DNA of 64,000 nt, taken from Armillaria gallica (taxonomy: Eukaryota > Basidiomycota > Agaricomycetes > Agaricales > Physalacriaceae). Each line of letters begins with the position of its first letter. Position 1 is the stretch's first letter. Location of the stretch: assembly GCA_037576215.1 (NCBI GenBank), contig JBANDB010000004.1, positions 3,658,001 to 3,722,000 on the forward strand, read 5' to 3'. Under the pieces are notes generated by a model. The model did no database searches. It was given only the letters and a program-made list of their open reading frames with translations, and was not told the DNA's origin. Position numbers and translations under genes: made by a program. Below, piece by piece: positions 23,836-35,968 of this stretch.

Positions 23836-24329
23836 AAATACCAAGCACCAGTGGTCTAAGGAAGAAGAAAGAGCTCTCAAAGCCCGTGCATTTCATATCT
23901 GCACCGAAGAACGTCGATACACCTACAGACGCTTTTACTGACTCTACTTCAAGGAGTCAGAGACTAGAGACCTTACTGCCCAACGTATAGGTGCGATGGA
24001 AATGATAGTACAGTTTGGATAGTGGTTGAGTCCTGACTAAGCTCGAACTTGAAGGACTTTCGTCGTCGTTGTCTCTTTTCATTTGTACTATATACGATTT
24101 GCCCATCCTACCCGTCCCTTCGAGTCCTGCTTACGGAGAAGGGGGTTGGCACTCTGGAGTCTCAGTCACCAAGCCTCAAGAAGTGCGCAGTAGCATGGTT
24201 CTCACCGTATTCGTATCGAACATTTACGTGTACAACGGCTGTCTTCAAGCATTTTCATAGCGAACGAATGTACGAGGGGTATCACAACGAGCTGTTACAC
24301 AACTGACCCGAGCTGGAGAACAGGCGCCA
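23836..24329. other. Stretch without recognised gene, copy-A specific
   Basis: The part 23836-24225 has no counterpart in copy B. A frame around 23815-23930 (rich in Glu/Lys/Arg) might be a last exon but is not recognised. Confidence 0.4.
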
Positions 24330-24781
24330 TCATGGGGTAGGAACATCGATTTTCTGTCGTTTACTAGTGCAGAAGTCCCGTGTAGCAGACAAAACTCGAG
24401 AAGGAGAGGCGGCAATCTTGGGTAAGGGAGACCTCAGCATCAAAGCGAACTTGAAGCACCGGGCAACATAAGCGAAAGGAAAGAAGAGTGGTTGATTTCC
24501 TAGCCGGGTCAAAGCTTGGAGACGACACCGGGAAAGGGAGTTCACGATCGTGTCAAACCGCATTACCACGTCGTCAATGGCAGGACGATCATAAGGATTC
24601 TCCGTCACCATGTCTTCAACTAGCGGGCCGTAGAAATCCGAGACCGATTCTGGTGGGATTGCGGTAGTTTTTAGTCTGAAGGTAAAATTTAATATCAGAA
24701 AATAGCGCGATTTCGAGCACTTACATCTAAGAAGTACTCCCTGAGTAAATTCCCGAGGTAATATATATCAGTAGGGAAGGG
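24330..24781 (-). pseudogene. Protein-kinase-like C-terminal fragment, copy A
   Basis: Minus-strand reading gives NPFPTDIYYLGN at the breakpoint (about 24780), an intron, then PPESVSDFYGPLVEDMV and NPYDRPAIDDVVMRFDTIV. This is the C-lobe of a fungal protein-kinase-like family. Everything upstream (nucleotide-binding lobe, catalytic loop) is missing, because the duplication ends here. The remaining frame itself is open, so the lesion is the truncation. Confidence 0.7.
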
Positions 24782-25504
24782 CTTAAGTATATGACGGGCT
24801 TTGGAATGATCCGTGCATATATCCTACCTACGTACTTCCAAAAGCCCGTTTTCCAAGATTCCGGCAGAGACTTCCTGAAGATCCAGAAGACTTCGACTAC
24901 GACCGCAAATGCAATCACCGTGAATATGATGACGTTGTTACCCAAGGAAGCTATGTGCTTCGGAATTGAGGCAGGGGCCGTTCCCTCTAAGAGGACAGAG
25001 GAAGTGGTCGCAGAGACTCCCGAGCTTCCAGCAACAGGTAGGATATTCGTGGATGATACATTTGAGGACGGAGTGGCAACCGAAGTAAAATCGGTCAAGG
25101 TGTCTAGATGCGAGGTAGACGAAGGGGATGTGCTTGGTAGCGAGCTGCGCCTTCGAACGTCGTGTCCGTCGCATCTGCAATGAAACACCTAGTTAACAGA
25201 CAGATTCGCAGATCAAATCACCCGGAATACCGACCGAGTGAAAGATGCCTGATAATTACGGGAAAGAGTCAGACAGAGTGGCACGCAGTGAAGAGAAAGG
25301 AGATTGCTTACGGTGAACTACTAGTACTTTCCAGGACAGAGGTTGCGGCCCTAAGAGACGGTGAAAAAATAATAAGAGGCACATATACGCGACATACTCA
25401 TTCTCTGCTATGTCATACCCTCCAATTGCGCTGTTGGGGATATGCGGAAGTTGAACGAGGCGAAGAAGGGCGAGGAACAGGAGCAGCAAAAAGAGGCAGC
25501 GCAT
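24727..25504 (-). CDS. Single-pass membrane protein with Ser/Thr-rich ectodomain and chimeric tail
   Basis: ATG at 25504 with signal peptide MRCLFLLLLFLALLRLVQL. Two introns join the first exon (…GGYDIAENE) to a short exon (AATSVLESTSSSP) and a long last exon. The ectodomain is Ser/Thr-rich (SSLPSTSPSSTSHLDTLTDF) and so probably O-glycosylated. A hydrophobic helix NVIIFTVIAFAVVVEVFWIF follows, then a short basic cytosolic part. The last ~19 codons (LSPSLLIYITSGIYSGSTS) and the stop at 24727 come from the inserted kinase fragment read in a shifted frame, so the native C-terminus was replaced by the duplication. Function unknown; topology type I by inference. Confidence 0.55.
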
Positions 25505-25758
25505 CGAAAGACGACGAGAGAGAGAAAGCCATGACAGAGGTAAGGGTTTATAGCACCCTCAATCTGACACTTAATTTTCTCTCGTTGGCGTCGATCAGTG
25601 TCGAGCGACTTCTTAAGTTTCGTTTTTGGTGCCCTTTTGCCCTTTTTGGGACGTGTCGCTAGGACGTGGCCCGCGACGTGACATGGCTATGTAGTCACGA
25701 CACATCGGGCCGAGTTTAGCGAGTTCAGCAACTGCAACATTACCTGAACTTGCCCCTC

Positions 25759-27481
25759 ATGGTGCTTGTATTCGAACTCATCTTTCGTATTCTTACCGAA
25801 CTTTGGTATAGCCATTATACTATCGATGAGAAAGTTAAAACTTTCTTGGCTTGCTCTCTTGTATCCAAACAATGGTCTGCCATGATCAAGGAAGTGAATT
25901 CCATGCACTCGTTCATCCCCTTCTCCTATAGTGGAGGACAGCTATGCCGTGTCCAGTCGCTGTCCTCGGTCTCTCATCCAATGCTCTGCCGCACCATAAC
26001 TTTCAGAATAGACTATATGATTACGCCAGAGCTGCTTTACGCCGCGGACGAGTGTGAACCGTCCATTGAAGCCAACCGGGGGATAGTTTCTACGCTTCGG
26101 AGGATATTCCATGATCCTAATCCACCTGTACATGCAACCCACATCTATGTTGACTATGTTGACGACACGCAAATCCACATTCCCCGCTTCTGGGTTCCTC
26201 GACAAATTACACGGCTAACCATTACTTACCACTATCGTCGTTGCGTGTCCACTGGTTTCCGTCTACGGTTCCCTCGCTTCTGCGACTGTGGAAAACCGAT
26301 TGTCAAACCACAAGTACAACATCTTACTATCATGGGAGCAACACCCGTGATCGTGAAGCGTTTGATAGACCCTATCAAGAGGTGGCGATGCCTATATTCG
26401 TTGACTACCGACGTCGACATCGCCGTTTGCTCTTCGATATCTTTCATTGAGAAGTTGTACGATTTTCCGGATCAGGATCCTGGGCTTGACTTTGTCTACC
26501 ATTGTATGTTTGGTGAACGAAGGAACTCGGGCTGGTCGCGCTGGTACTACGGTCCACATTTCGGTCCGTTGTTCTCTGCCCTTGTCGTTCTATACTGATG
26601 AGCATCTCGTTTAGGAGAAAGTCCTGATAATTATATACCAATGCTTGAACAAGTCATTCCAGTGGGTTCTGTGGGGTACATTGATCCCCTCTCCAGGAAG
26701 TTTATTATACTATTCAATGCCATTGATCCGACATCATCTACGGAGCCACGAATTCATGGCATAGCTTCGGTCCTCGAAGGGGAAACGACAAAACTGATCA
26801 TGGACCCAAATTATTCTCCTGTCCTGGGGTGGGAATGCAAGCGTACACTTCTCAATACCGATGCTCTTGGAGCTTTGATAGATCAGAGATCGTACGTGTG
26901 CCTTTATCTTCTAATCACTCTTTCTCTTGACGGACCCAGGCTGTATGATATCCGCGTTGGATGTGGGGGTTTCCCAGCAACGCTCTATCTTACTTTGGGA
27001 CAAGCTGTTGCCCGGCACCTTATAGGAACTCATTTTGACAGCTGGTTTCTCGATCACAAGCAGACAATCCTGGATGTATTTGAAGGCGATCACCCATATA
27101 TTCGAAAGGGCTTGGACCTTGGTAAATGGTTTCAACATCGAGGATTTTCTGCTGATCTTTCATTATATGCCAGTCACTACCGCCGTAGACTCTGCTCAGT
27201 ATGCTTGGCTTGCCCGTCTTTATAAAGACGCGTCTAGTTATGTAAATGCTATCCATTTCCTTTGTTGCAGTGTCACTGAGTCCCTCCCATAGGTCTATTT
27301 TCGACTTGATCCGCTGGCCGTAAATACCCCTGGAAGTGTTTGGGGGGATTTCACCCCTTTTAAAAGTGGTGCTGAGTTCTACTCTTATCCTGACGTTATA
27401 GAATCATGGGACCATGTCTCCACCGTAGGCCAGCTGCCAAAGACAGTAGAAATCAATTGTCATCCCCTGAGCTTGAGCTAG
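25759..27481 (+). CDS. F-box-like protein, copy B, intact
   Basis: ATG at 25759. The N-terminal F-box-like motif is FELIFRILTELW…TFLACSLVSKQWSAMIKEV. A ~250-residue first exon ends CMFG with a canonical GTGAAC donor (about 26511), and the acceptor at CTCGTTTAG joins to ESPDNYIPMLEQVIPVG (from about 26615). Two further short introns lead through VTTAVDSAQYAWLARLYKD to VYFRLDPLAVNTPGSVWGDF and the stop at 27479-27481. All phases fit. The middle has no clear LRRs. By family knowledge such proteins are SCF adaptors in the nucleus or cytosol, with target unknown. It lies 0.25 kb from the gene at 24.7-25.5 kb, which diverges from it. Confidence 0.75.
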
Positions 27482-28142
27482 TTGAAATCAAATATTCTCT
27501 GATGAGGAAAGTACAGTTGTACGCAAGCACTGCAATGCAAAGTCTAGAGAAGAACCGACTCAAAAGAGCCAACGACCCTCTCATGTATTCTGACTCTTCC
27601 GATCGACGATCGACGATTTTTCTGGCCCCAGTTCGAAAAGCATGAGGCTTGAGAAGGTCACCTAAAAGTTTAGCTCGCCCCTTCTTGTCAATTGGTGCAT
27701 ACGATGGTGTTCGTGTTGTTACCGGCACATGGTTGCAAGCTTGTTCCACAGCCTTAGCATAGCGAGCCGTGCTATGGTCATAAATGCATGAAGCTTGAAG
27801 ACTCGTTGCATTAATAAGTACGGCTCGTGCCGGAAGCTTCATTGTTCAATAGGAAGGAATCCTGCATACCCCAACGGTCAAACATCAACTTCAGAAAAAA
27901 CACCCACTTCCTCCGAGTCTTCCATTCGCAGTCTCTTCGCCTCACTTTTGCCGTTCTTAAGTTGAAGTCTTGCCATGATATACACCATACTAATGCAAGC
28001 CCTTCTGCCCATTGCATCGTCTGTTTCGAGGATAACCCATTGTATCAACGGCTGTCTTTAAGCATTTTCATACTAAACGACTGTACGAGGAGCATCACAA
28101 CGAGCTGTTACACCATTGACCCAAGCTGGAGAACAGGCGCCA
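27482..28142. other. Intergenic part of copy B
   Basis: Tail-to-tail region between the F-box gene and the kinase-like pseudogene. No recognised exon; a frame at 27453-27842 (minus) has no features. Confidence 0.45.
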
Positions 28143-29485
28143 TTATGTGGTAGGAACATCGATTTGCTGTCGTTCAGTCGTGTAAAAGTCCCGTGTAGCA
28201 GACAAAACTCGAGAAGGGGATGCGGCAATCTTAGGTAAGGGAGACTTCAGCATCAGTGCGAACTTGAAGCGCCGGGCAACATAGGTGAAAGGAAAGAAGA
28301 GTGGTTGATTTCCTAGCTGGGTCAAAGCTTGGAGACGACACCGGGAAAGAGAGTACACGATTATGTCAAATCGCATCACCACGTCATCGATGGTAGGACG
28401 ATCATAAGGATTCTCCTTTCACCGTGTCTTCAACTAGCAGCCGTGAAAAGTCGAGACCGATTCGAGTGGGATTGCAGTAGTTTTTAGTCTGCAGGTAAAT
28501 TTTAGTATCAGAACGGCGCGATTTCGAGCACTTGCGTCTAAGAAGTACTCCCTGAGTAAATTCCCGAGGTAATATATATCAGTAGGGAAGGGGTTACACT
28601 GCAATGCATCAGGGTTGCGATGCTCAGGTGCCGTTTTGTCCCCTCCCCGGAGGACCCATTCGTGAGGTATACCGTCTGCTGGATCGTATCGACGAGAGTG
28701 ACCAAAATCGATGAGGAAGCAACGCGGCCAACAGGCGGTGCGGGTGCAGCTTGGCGCAACGAAGCCACTGTCGTCAGCCTTCATGTAAGGTCGTTCAGGA
28801 ATAAACCCCTTTGGATACAATTTTGTCGGATCCATCATGATGTTTAATTTTGTACAGTCACTAATGAGGGTGAAGACTAAATTAAGCTCGCATATGGGAA
28901 AGTTCGAACTGACTGGTGGGCAACTAGGTTCTGATGCATGAAATGGATACCCTATTATCGCATGAATCAGAAGAAGTGTCGAAAATGCACTGGTGAGCCT
29001 ACCTCAAAATTTTGTCTGAAGCATTCAACTACTTCCCCCACCGTATCGAATGGAGGATCATCAAATTTTCGCAATAATGGTAGGACAAGGATTCCGAACT
29101 CTGCATATTTGAGAACTTGGAAACAGGTACGCAATGGTTTCTGGGATCAAGAGAGAGAGGTGGCGACGAGAATAAAACTGATATTTCGAATTCGGGGGAA
29201 TCTAACTCAAGCTTCTTCAGGATGACTTGTAAACCGTCGCTAGCAAGGTCATAAGCAGAGTCGTATCTATGCACCACATATACGTACCGATAATCGGGCC
29301 TGGGCCTCTATTTCTTCGATTTCATTTGCAGGGGACCAAGAGGGATCGAACTTGGGTGGTAGCCTGTAGCCTGATTCCTCCAGAAAGAGTCTCGAATCGA
29401 CCCAGAATTGGTCAAGAACTGGGTCGATAATGGATAAGTTGAATCGTGGTCGTTCGCTTGGCCGGGGGCGCTTGTATTTCGCCAT
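28143..29485 (-). pseudogene. Protein-kinase-like gene, copy B, decayed
   Basis: Reads leftward from MAKYKRPRPSERPRFNLSII (ATG 29485). Blocks typical of this fungal kinase-like family follow: DGLQVILKKLELDSPEFEIS, DPRNHCVPV, VLPLLRKFDDPPFDTVGEVV, NIMMDPTKLYP, FLIDFGHSRRYDPADG (the DFG motif), GGDKTAPEHRNP and NPFPTDIYYLGNLLREYF. Frames do not connect at two places (29.27 kb between RLS and DGLQV; about 29.07 kb before VLPLLRKF). The C-terminal exon also has a stop and shifts near 28430, where copy A reads straight through. The HRD catalytic-loop exon is not visible either, having been lost or replaced around 28.9 kb. Probably inactive. Confidence 0.65.
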
Positions 29486-30093
29486 GGTGGCACAGGTAAG
29501 CTGCTAAACTGTTGCCACGTGTTATTCACACAAATTCTCGACAGCAGCTAGGACGAAGGGGGGATTTCAATGGGAGGGAGGACAACTAAAAAAGTGCGAT
29601 CGGAAAGACACGCCGGCCCGTTCCTCCGACGGATTGATTCTTTGATTTCCTATGTACATACCATGATCATCAAAGCTGATCATTGCCTTCTGCAGAATTT
29701 TCTTTGGTATTTCTGCTAGCAAGACGGTGATCCACAGACCTGTCATTCCCCCACATTATCAGCCTCGGTTCTCAAATAGTGCACGAGTGACGGGAAATCC
29801 AACCCGCGGCTTTGGGTCCGGTCGGACCTGGGGCCGACCGTATGCTCATCTGCTCCCTCGCCCGCTCCCTCATCCTCACGGTTCCAACTTTACTCGGAGT
29901 TGTTCAACAGTACAACTTGGTTCTGTCCACGAATCATATCTATGCACGTTCGAAGGCTACAGTAGCACATGTCTCATTCGTGAGAGGGAAGATGAACCCG
30001 ACGACGCACGAGGTCATCATAGGTACCAACATCAACACCAACGGGAACATAAAAAGAAGCGCCACAGGCCTCTTCCTTTCCTCCAAAGCGAGA
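29486..30093. other. Divergent intergenic region
   Basis: Between the kinase-like pseudogene (minus) and SurE copy 2 (plus). No exon recognised. Confidence 0.5.
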
Positions 30094-31219
30094 ATGCTCA
30101 GCAATATTGGGTTCACTGTGATCCTCCTGGTCCTCTTTGGTTTCCAATCCTCTTCGGCAACGGTGCGAAATAAAGTCGTCTTGACCAACGACGATGGCTG
30201 GGCAGTAGCAATAGTTCGGGCGCAGAATAACGCTTTGAAGGCGGCGGGATTCGATGTACGTGTCACTTTTCACTTGAGATCGATGTGTCTGAATGGGAAC
30301 AGGTCGTTCTTTCCTGTCCTGCCGAAAATGAATCTGGTACAGGTTCGTCTAGCGCACCGCCAACGATACTCCTCATCCCCTGCGAATTCAATACGTGTCC
30401 GATCTTCTCTCCCCCCGAAGGGTTCAATGCATCTGACCGTATGTGCTCATCTCTTCTCGACATTCCTTCGGGCTGAATGGATTTCAGCGCGCCTGAACTA
30501 CGTCAATTCTTCCCTGTTGATGCTGTTCGATTTGGAATTAAGACACTTGCACCACAATTCTTCGATGGTAGTGCACCCGATTTTGTTGTCAGCGGTCCGA
30601 ATGTAGGAAGTAAGGACGTCATATGTTCATCATATTCCGTTGCTTGACTACTGGTATACAGACAACTTGGGATCAGGCATCCAGGGTTCTGGCACAGTGT
30701 AAGTTCATTTCGTAAGAAATCACTTCACCCTATCTTACGGTCACTTGCAGAGGCGCTGCGTGTGAAGCTGCTCGAGAAGGTATCCCGTCCGTCGCATTTT
30801 CGGCATCTACGGCTTCGCAGATTTCCTTCACCACCCTCGAGTCTGACCCCAACTCTACCAACACGCTTGCGGCATTGGCATACGCTCAGTTGAGTGTCAA
30901 GTTCGTGCAAGCTCTAACATCCGCAGAGGGCCCCATCCTCTCCCCCAATATCAGCATCAACGTTAACTATCCATCTATTTCCCTGTGTCCGGAGCCTTTC
31001 GATTTCAGCTTCATACTTTCCAGGATACTTGAAGACGATACTGCGACGGACGTTGAACAGTGCGGGACAACACACCTTCTTGCAGAGTCCAGTGTTGTGA
31101 CTCAAGGATGTTTCGTGAGCGTAAGCGTCTTCAATGCATCGAACAAAGCAGACGTAGGTGCCGATACGCAGGCGTTCGTGTTGAATCGTATTAGCGGGAT
31201 TCTGTCGTGTTTACCTTGA
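30094..31219 (+). pseudogene. SurE-like nucleotidase/acid phosphatase (copy 2) with one frame break
   Basis: ATG 30094, with signal peptide MLSNIGFTVILLVLFGFQSSSA. Then come KVVLTNDDGWA, an intron (30256-30301), VVLSCPAENESGTGSS, an intron (30440-30487), LNYVNS, FPVDAVRFGIKTLAPQFFDG, DFVVSGPNVG and two more introns. The last exon is GAACEAAREGIPSVAFSAS…GILSCLP, stop at 31217-31219. Intron positions match copy 1 exactly. Between NYVN and FPVD one base is missing near 30511 (AATTCTTCCCTG against AATGCATTCCCT in copy 1), and no alternative canonical splice restores frame. All other parts are well preserved, so this is either a recent pseudogene or a single-base assembly error. Function otherwise as copy 1. 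Confidence 0.7.
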
Positions 31220-32361
31220 TCGTATGTAATCTCGTATCCCGATGCAGCCGACCTCCTCATTCAAAACTGACATCTATTCTAGATACTTCGTTGTTTCTTG
31301 ACGAGGGCTAGGTCATTATACGGACAACGTGTTTCTGTCTTTTGCATGCTTTCATTCGGATTTACTGTACGAAATGATATGCGATCTGCCTGCGTCCCTT
31401 CAAGACCGTCTCCGCAAATAAGATCTGGGGTCAGATAATTCCTTGACAATCTAACCCTGTCGATTTTTCGATTGTGAAGACCCTGTGATCGACGATCCAC
31501 TAGTTTCTTGGGCGCTGTAGATCTGCTTTTAGTATGTTAGGGTCATTGACGAAATTGACTTCGGACACCTGCATTGGATCTGTCGCAGCAGGATTTGACC
31601 CCGCGAATGTGAACGGGCTTAGCAGCAGCTGCGTGTCCTCTGGGCTTCTTCCATCCCGCAATGTCATCAATCCTGACATGATCTTGACGTGGGCTCCGTT
31701 TTGAAGAGATCAACGATAGTGTTTGGTACTATTCAAACCGAGTTGTTCCAGCAGGGGGGACAAGTAACTTTTGAGCCCCTAATGATCATCATTTTCGCCC
31801 ACTGGAATCAGGTTTTTTGCGACATCTGATTGTTGGGACAGTCAAGCGAGTAACTTCACCGTTCCATATGGGATGGCACAAATAAAGTGTCCGTTACCGG
31901 GGGTTCAAAGATTGAGTGCGGCAGTCATCAATTATTAGCCTGATGGAGGTATCTATCATAATCTTGTGATGATGATCAGGTATGTTTGATTTGTTCCCAT
32001 TGCCAGCTGACAGTCTGCAAATTATTTTCCAGCCGCACATCTGCACAGCATTATCAAGAAAGCTGTTGTTCATTGGCCAAGTAATATTTTCAGTAACCAC
32101 GCTTTCCATCAGTCTCGCCTGATACTATCACAGTGCTGTATCAAGTCCAGAATCATGACCACTCGGTCTTGCGTGGGTTTCTTGTTTTTGGATCTCCGTG
32201 TTTTGGCGCCTGCTCTCACGTTCGGTCTTCGGCCCCAATTCCTGATTCCAACAGTCTCCTATCAAGTTTGATTCCATCCTCAATTCAAGAGCGCGTATAT
32301 CATCTCATAGTCTTCGTTTCTATTCCCCCAGAATCTCTGCTCTTCTCAAGCATCATCTACA
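31220..32361. other. Gene-free stretch
   Basis: 3' flank of SurE copy 2 and promoter of the alcohol oxidase gene. No recognised exon. 32260-32360 is C/T-rich as in a fungal leader. Confidence 0.5.
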
Positions 32362-35084
32362 ATGGCCCCTCACACTGTTGAATCGAACTATGATCTTATC
32401 TTCGCTGGAGGTGCGCGTCTCTAGCTAGCATCGTCTATGCGCTTACTGACGACGCGCAGGAGGAACCGCTGCGTGTATCATCGCTGGTCGTTTGTCCAAG
32501 GCAGACCCCAACCTCAAGATCCTCATTCTCGAGGCCGGACCTACTACCAAGGACAAGTTAGAGCACATCCAGCCCGGTCAATACATCACCCACTTGGCTC
32601 CAACCAGCAAGACAATGCAGTTCTACGAGTCTAAACCTAGCGAACACGTCGCAGGCAGAGCCGTCGTTGTCCCTTCTGGACGCTGCATCGGCGGAGGTGA
32701 GCATTGCAGCCGTGATGATCATGAAGATGTATTCAATTGACGCGATCAAGGCTCTTCCGTTAACTTTATGTTATACAACCGTCCCGCTGCATCTGACTTT
32801 GACTCCTGGGAGACCGAATTCGGAAATGTAGGCTGGGGATCCAAGGATATTATCCCTCTACTCCAGAAGGTGCGCTGAAAATAGTACTTATACCGACTCA
32901 CTTGATGGATCCTTTTCATGCGATAGGCTGAAACCTACGAGGTCGACCCCACTAGGAAGACTCATGGTTCTTCAGGACCCATCAAGGCATCTTTTGGAGG
33001 GAACACTGAAATGATGGAGATCCCTAAGCAGTTCCTTGAGATTGGTCCCAAGTTCGAAAAGGACCGACCGGAATCTGAGGAGGGAAACAACCTCGACCCT
33101 GAATCGGTCAATGTTTTTTCGTGAGTATGGCTCAGTTGATTATCATCTAGGACATACTGACTTCCTTGACAGAGGATGCCAAAGTATGCATGTCGACATT
33201 ATAATCGCCGAATTTCAGTTGATCCTCATCTTGATCAGATACATCTCGAGTACTGGACGCCGGTCCGATGCTGCCGTATGTCGATCACACTTGTCTTCTA
33301 CAACATACTTATCACAGTAACAGCATCATTACCTCTACAATTCTGAGAGCAAGAACTTATCCGTGTTCGACGGAACGCGGGTAAAACGTGTGATTTTTGA
33401 GTGCGTTATGGAGTTCCCTTTTGAAACGCCAGCTGACAAATCGTAGGGGAGCCCGAGCAGTCGGCGTAGAATATGTGTTCGACAAGCAGGTGTATCCTGA
33501 TGCAGAGCAAACTGTGCACACGGTTCACGCGAGTCGCCTTGTGGTCGTCTCTGCGGGTGCTATGGGTAGCTCCCTGATCCTTGAGCGATCGGGTATTGGT
33601 GCTGCGACGATCTTGGAAAAGTTCGGTATCAAGCAGATTGTAGATCTCCCCGGCGTAGGCAAGGACTACGACGGTAAGTGGTTAGCGTGCTCCGGAAACA
33701 GCTGTCGCTACATTAGGGTCTCTAGATCATCCGTTCCTCGTAACACCGTACATTGCGGACGGGAACACCGAAACATATGATCCTCTTTTCCGTGGAGAGC
33801 CTGAGGAATGGGGTAGTAAGTTGGAGTGTTGACGCTAACTGCGGAAATCACGCATGCTGACCCAACTTCCCAGAACTTCTGACCCGATGGGCCGCTGATG
33901 GTTCTGGGCTAATGGGAGGAAAGTAAGCGGTCCGTCTTTCACACACATATCTCTGAGCATTGATCGTTCCCTCAGCGGTGTGGACGCGGCCATCAAAATG
34001 CGTCCTCGGGAAGACGAACTCGAGGAATTAGGTCCCGATTTCCAGGAATACTGGAAAAAGAGCTTCGCCGGCAAACCGGATAAGCCTTTGTTCTGGCTGA
34101 GCGCTTTGGCTGGGTATGTCGGATGTCTCTAGCACCTCTGAATCGAATCTCATGGCCCGGTTAGCCTTCCTGCGGACCAGTCTGCATTGCCTCCGATCAA
34201 GTTCATGGCGTCCGGGTGCTTCCTCGTAGGGTTTCTGTTCCTAGACGGCTTTTACCATACTAAGTCTATTGTGCAGGGATATCCTGCCTCTCGTGGACAT
34301 CTTCACATCGCTTCAGATGATATCTACGCTCACCCTGACTTTGACTCAGGATTTTTGAGCCAGTGAGTAAAGAGGAGAAAAGTTCCACGCTTTGTTCTGA
34401 TCTTTTGCTTACAGTCCGGCCGACGTTGCCGCCCTTCGATGGGGCTACAAGAAAGGTCGGGAATTAATTCGCCGATTGGGTGTATATCGTGGCCCACTTG
34501 CTCCCGCGCATCCCCAGTTTGCTGCGGATAGCCCTGCAGCTGCCGCTCTCGCTGAGAATGGCCCTGTTGCGTTGGATGCGCCGAAGATCACTTATAGCAA
34601 GGAAGACGATGAGGCCATTGCCGCGAACGTCAGGAACTTTGGTGAGTTTGGGTTCTGGCTCAGCAATCTTATTCTCATCATTTAAAAAACCACGCGCTCA
34701 GTCGCAACAACTTGGCATTCTGTGGGTCACATCATTATTTTTTTTTGCAATGTATTACTGACATCGTGTGGTAGCTCGGTACTTGTCCTATGAAGCCAAG
34801 AGAGCAAGGCGGAGTCGTCGACAAGGACCTCAACGTTTATGGCGTTACGGGATTAAAGATTGCTGGTCAGTACTCGGCGTCGTCTATCTTTCATTTATTC
34901 AGCTTACGTTTCGTGTAGATCTCTCTATACCGCCCGCTAATGTCAACTGCGTAAGTTGGGGTAGTTTCTCCTTAGCATCTGATTCTAAACCGGCTCTCCT
35001 CAGAACACTTACTCCGCTACCCTGGCGATCGGCGAAAAAGCGGCCCTCATTATCGCCAATGATCTTGGAATTGAAGGTGTTTAA
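32362..35084 (+). CDS. GMC-type FAD alcohol oxidase (AA3 family)
   Basis: ATG 32362. More than ten short introns; every junction I checked keeps frame. Motifs in order: YDLIFAGGGTAACIIAGRL (FAD-binding beta-alpha-beta, split by intron 1), IGGGSSVNFMLYNRP (flavin-contact loop), a central SAGAMGSSLILERSGIG (GMC signature 2), PGVGKDYDDHPF, then WHSLGTCPM (catalytic His) and IPPANVNCNTYSATLAIGEKAA (second catalytic residue Asn). Length and the HVAGRAVVVPSG-type insertion fit the methanol/short-chain alcohol oxidase branch, which turns primary alcohols plus O2 into aldehyde and H2O2. There is no signal peptide and no peroxisomal SKL-type end (it ends GIEGV), so localisation is open; some wood-decay AOX enzymes reach the wall by unclear routes. 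Intact gene, confident. Confidence 0.88.
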
Positions 35085-35968
35085 AGTTTACTCCTCTCTG
35101 TCCCTTAGTTCCCCTGTGCCTTACAGTGTGTTTAATATATAACATATATTTCTGTGTAAAAATAAAATCAATCTTTGGCCATTCAGACTTAAATCCGTAT
35201 CCACGCTGTACTGCCGAAGCGTCGCATACGCCCTTGAGTTGTGGAAGAGAGTCGCTGACAGTATAATACCGCCAAATGTCAAGAACCAAACCGGAACTGA
35301 TGACGATGATGCCAACAGTGATGGCTTGAACCCGATGGATGATCAAAGAAGCTGAGTGTCAATGTCACCTTTCAAACATCGGGCAGACCGGTAAGCGTTG
35401 AACAACGTGGTCATGGAAAACTGGACATCATGTACAGTACGTACTCTCAGCCTCCCAAATGTAAGTTCTGTCGTATCATTTAGAACTACGTCGTACAACT
35501 TATCTCAACTGATCTCACAGCTGTAAACGTCCATCAAATGGCTGGATGCCTAGAGCGTCCTGACTCCTGTCGACTGCCCCAGAAGCCATAGGAATGAATG
35601 GGATCAGGGCGCACGCGAGCGATGTGTTTTGGGAAGGTTATCTTCACTCCGTTGATGTATTACCGAAACAATACAGCTAGGGTAATCCTTAGACTCCGAA
35701 TGCGGTATCCTGGTACTGATGGCCATTCTGCCATTCTATAACATGGACCCAGTCTTCCTGGATCGACGGTTCTGATGTAACCCGCTGATCGTATCTTACA
35801 GGAACTCACATACCAACCTCAAAACGTCGCGGTATAGTGAATGATTGTATCAGTAATCAAATTCTGATACACTTGTGGGTTTTGTTGCAATGCATAGCCA
35901 CCGAGGGGCGCGGTGAGTTCCATAAAGCTCTGAGGATACAAGTAAATCTTATCGATTCCACACATACC
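35085..35968. other. Gene-free stretch
   Basis: 3' flank of the oxidase and 5' flank of the DUF6534 gene. A minus-strand open frame (35050-35346) has one hydrophobic stretch but overlaps the oxidase's last exon and is not trusted. Confidence 0.45.

Larger units (their letters stand above)
22032..24781. repeat. Segmental duplication 2, copy A (F-box gene + kinase tail)
   Basis: Directly repeated at 25699-28592. Both begin GACACATCGGGCCGAGTTT and end near GTAGGGAAGGG. Identity is high through the F-box gene, is lost between about 23835 and 24225, and resumes at CAACGGCTGTCTT. In this copy the kinase-like part is cut off at 24781, whereas copy B continues upstream. Confidence 0.85.
25699..28592. 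repeat. Segmental duplication 2, copy B
   Basis: Partner of 22032-24781 in the same orientation; 917 bp of unique sequence separate the two. This copy retains the intact F-box gene and a longer kinase-like gene, and so is probably closer to the parent. Confidence 0.85.

Noticed and set aside
35050..35346. Minus-strand frame with a hydrophobic stretch
   Set aside because: Overlaps the final exon of the alcohol oxidase and has no family resemblance.
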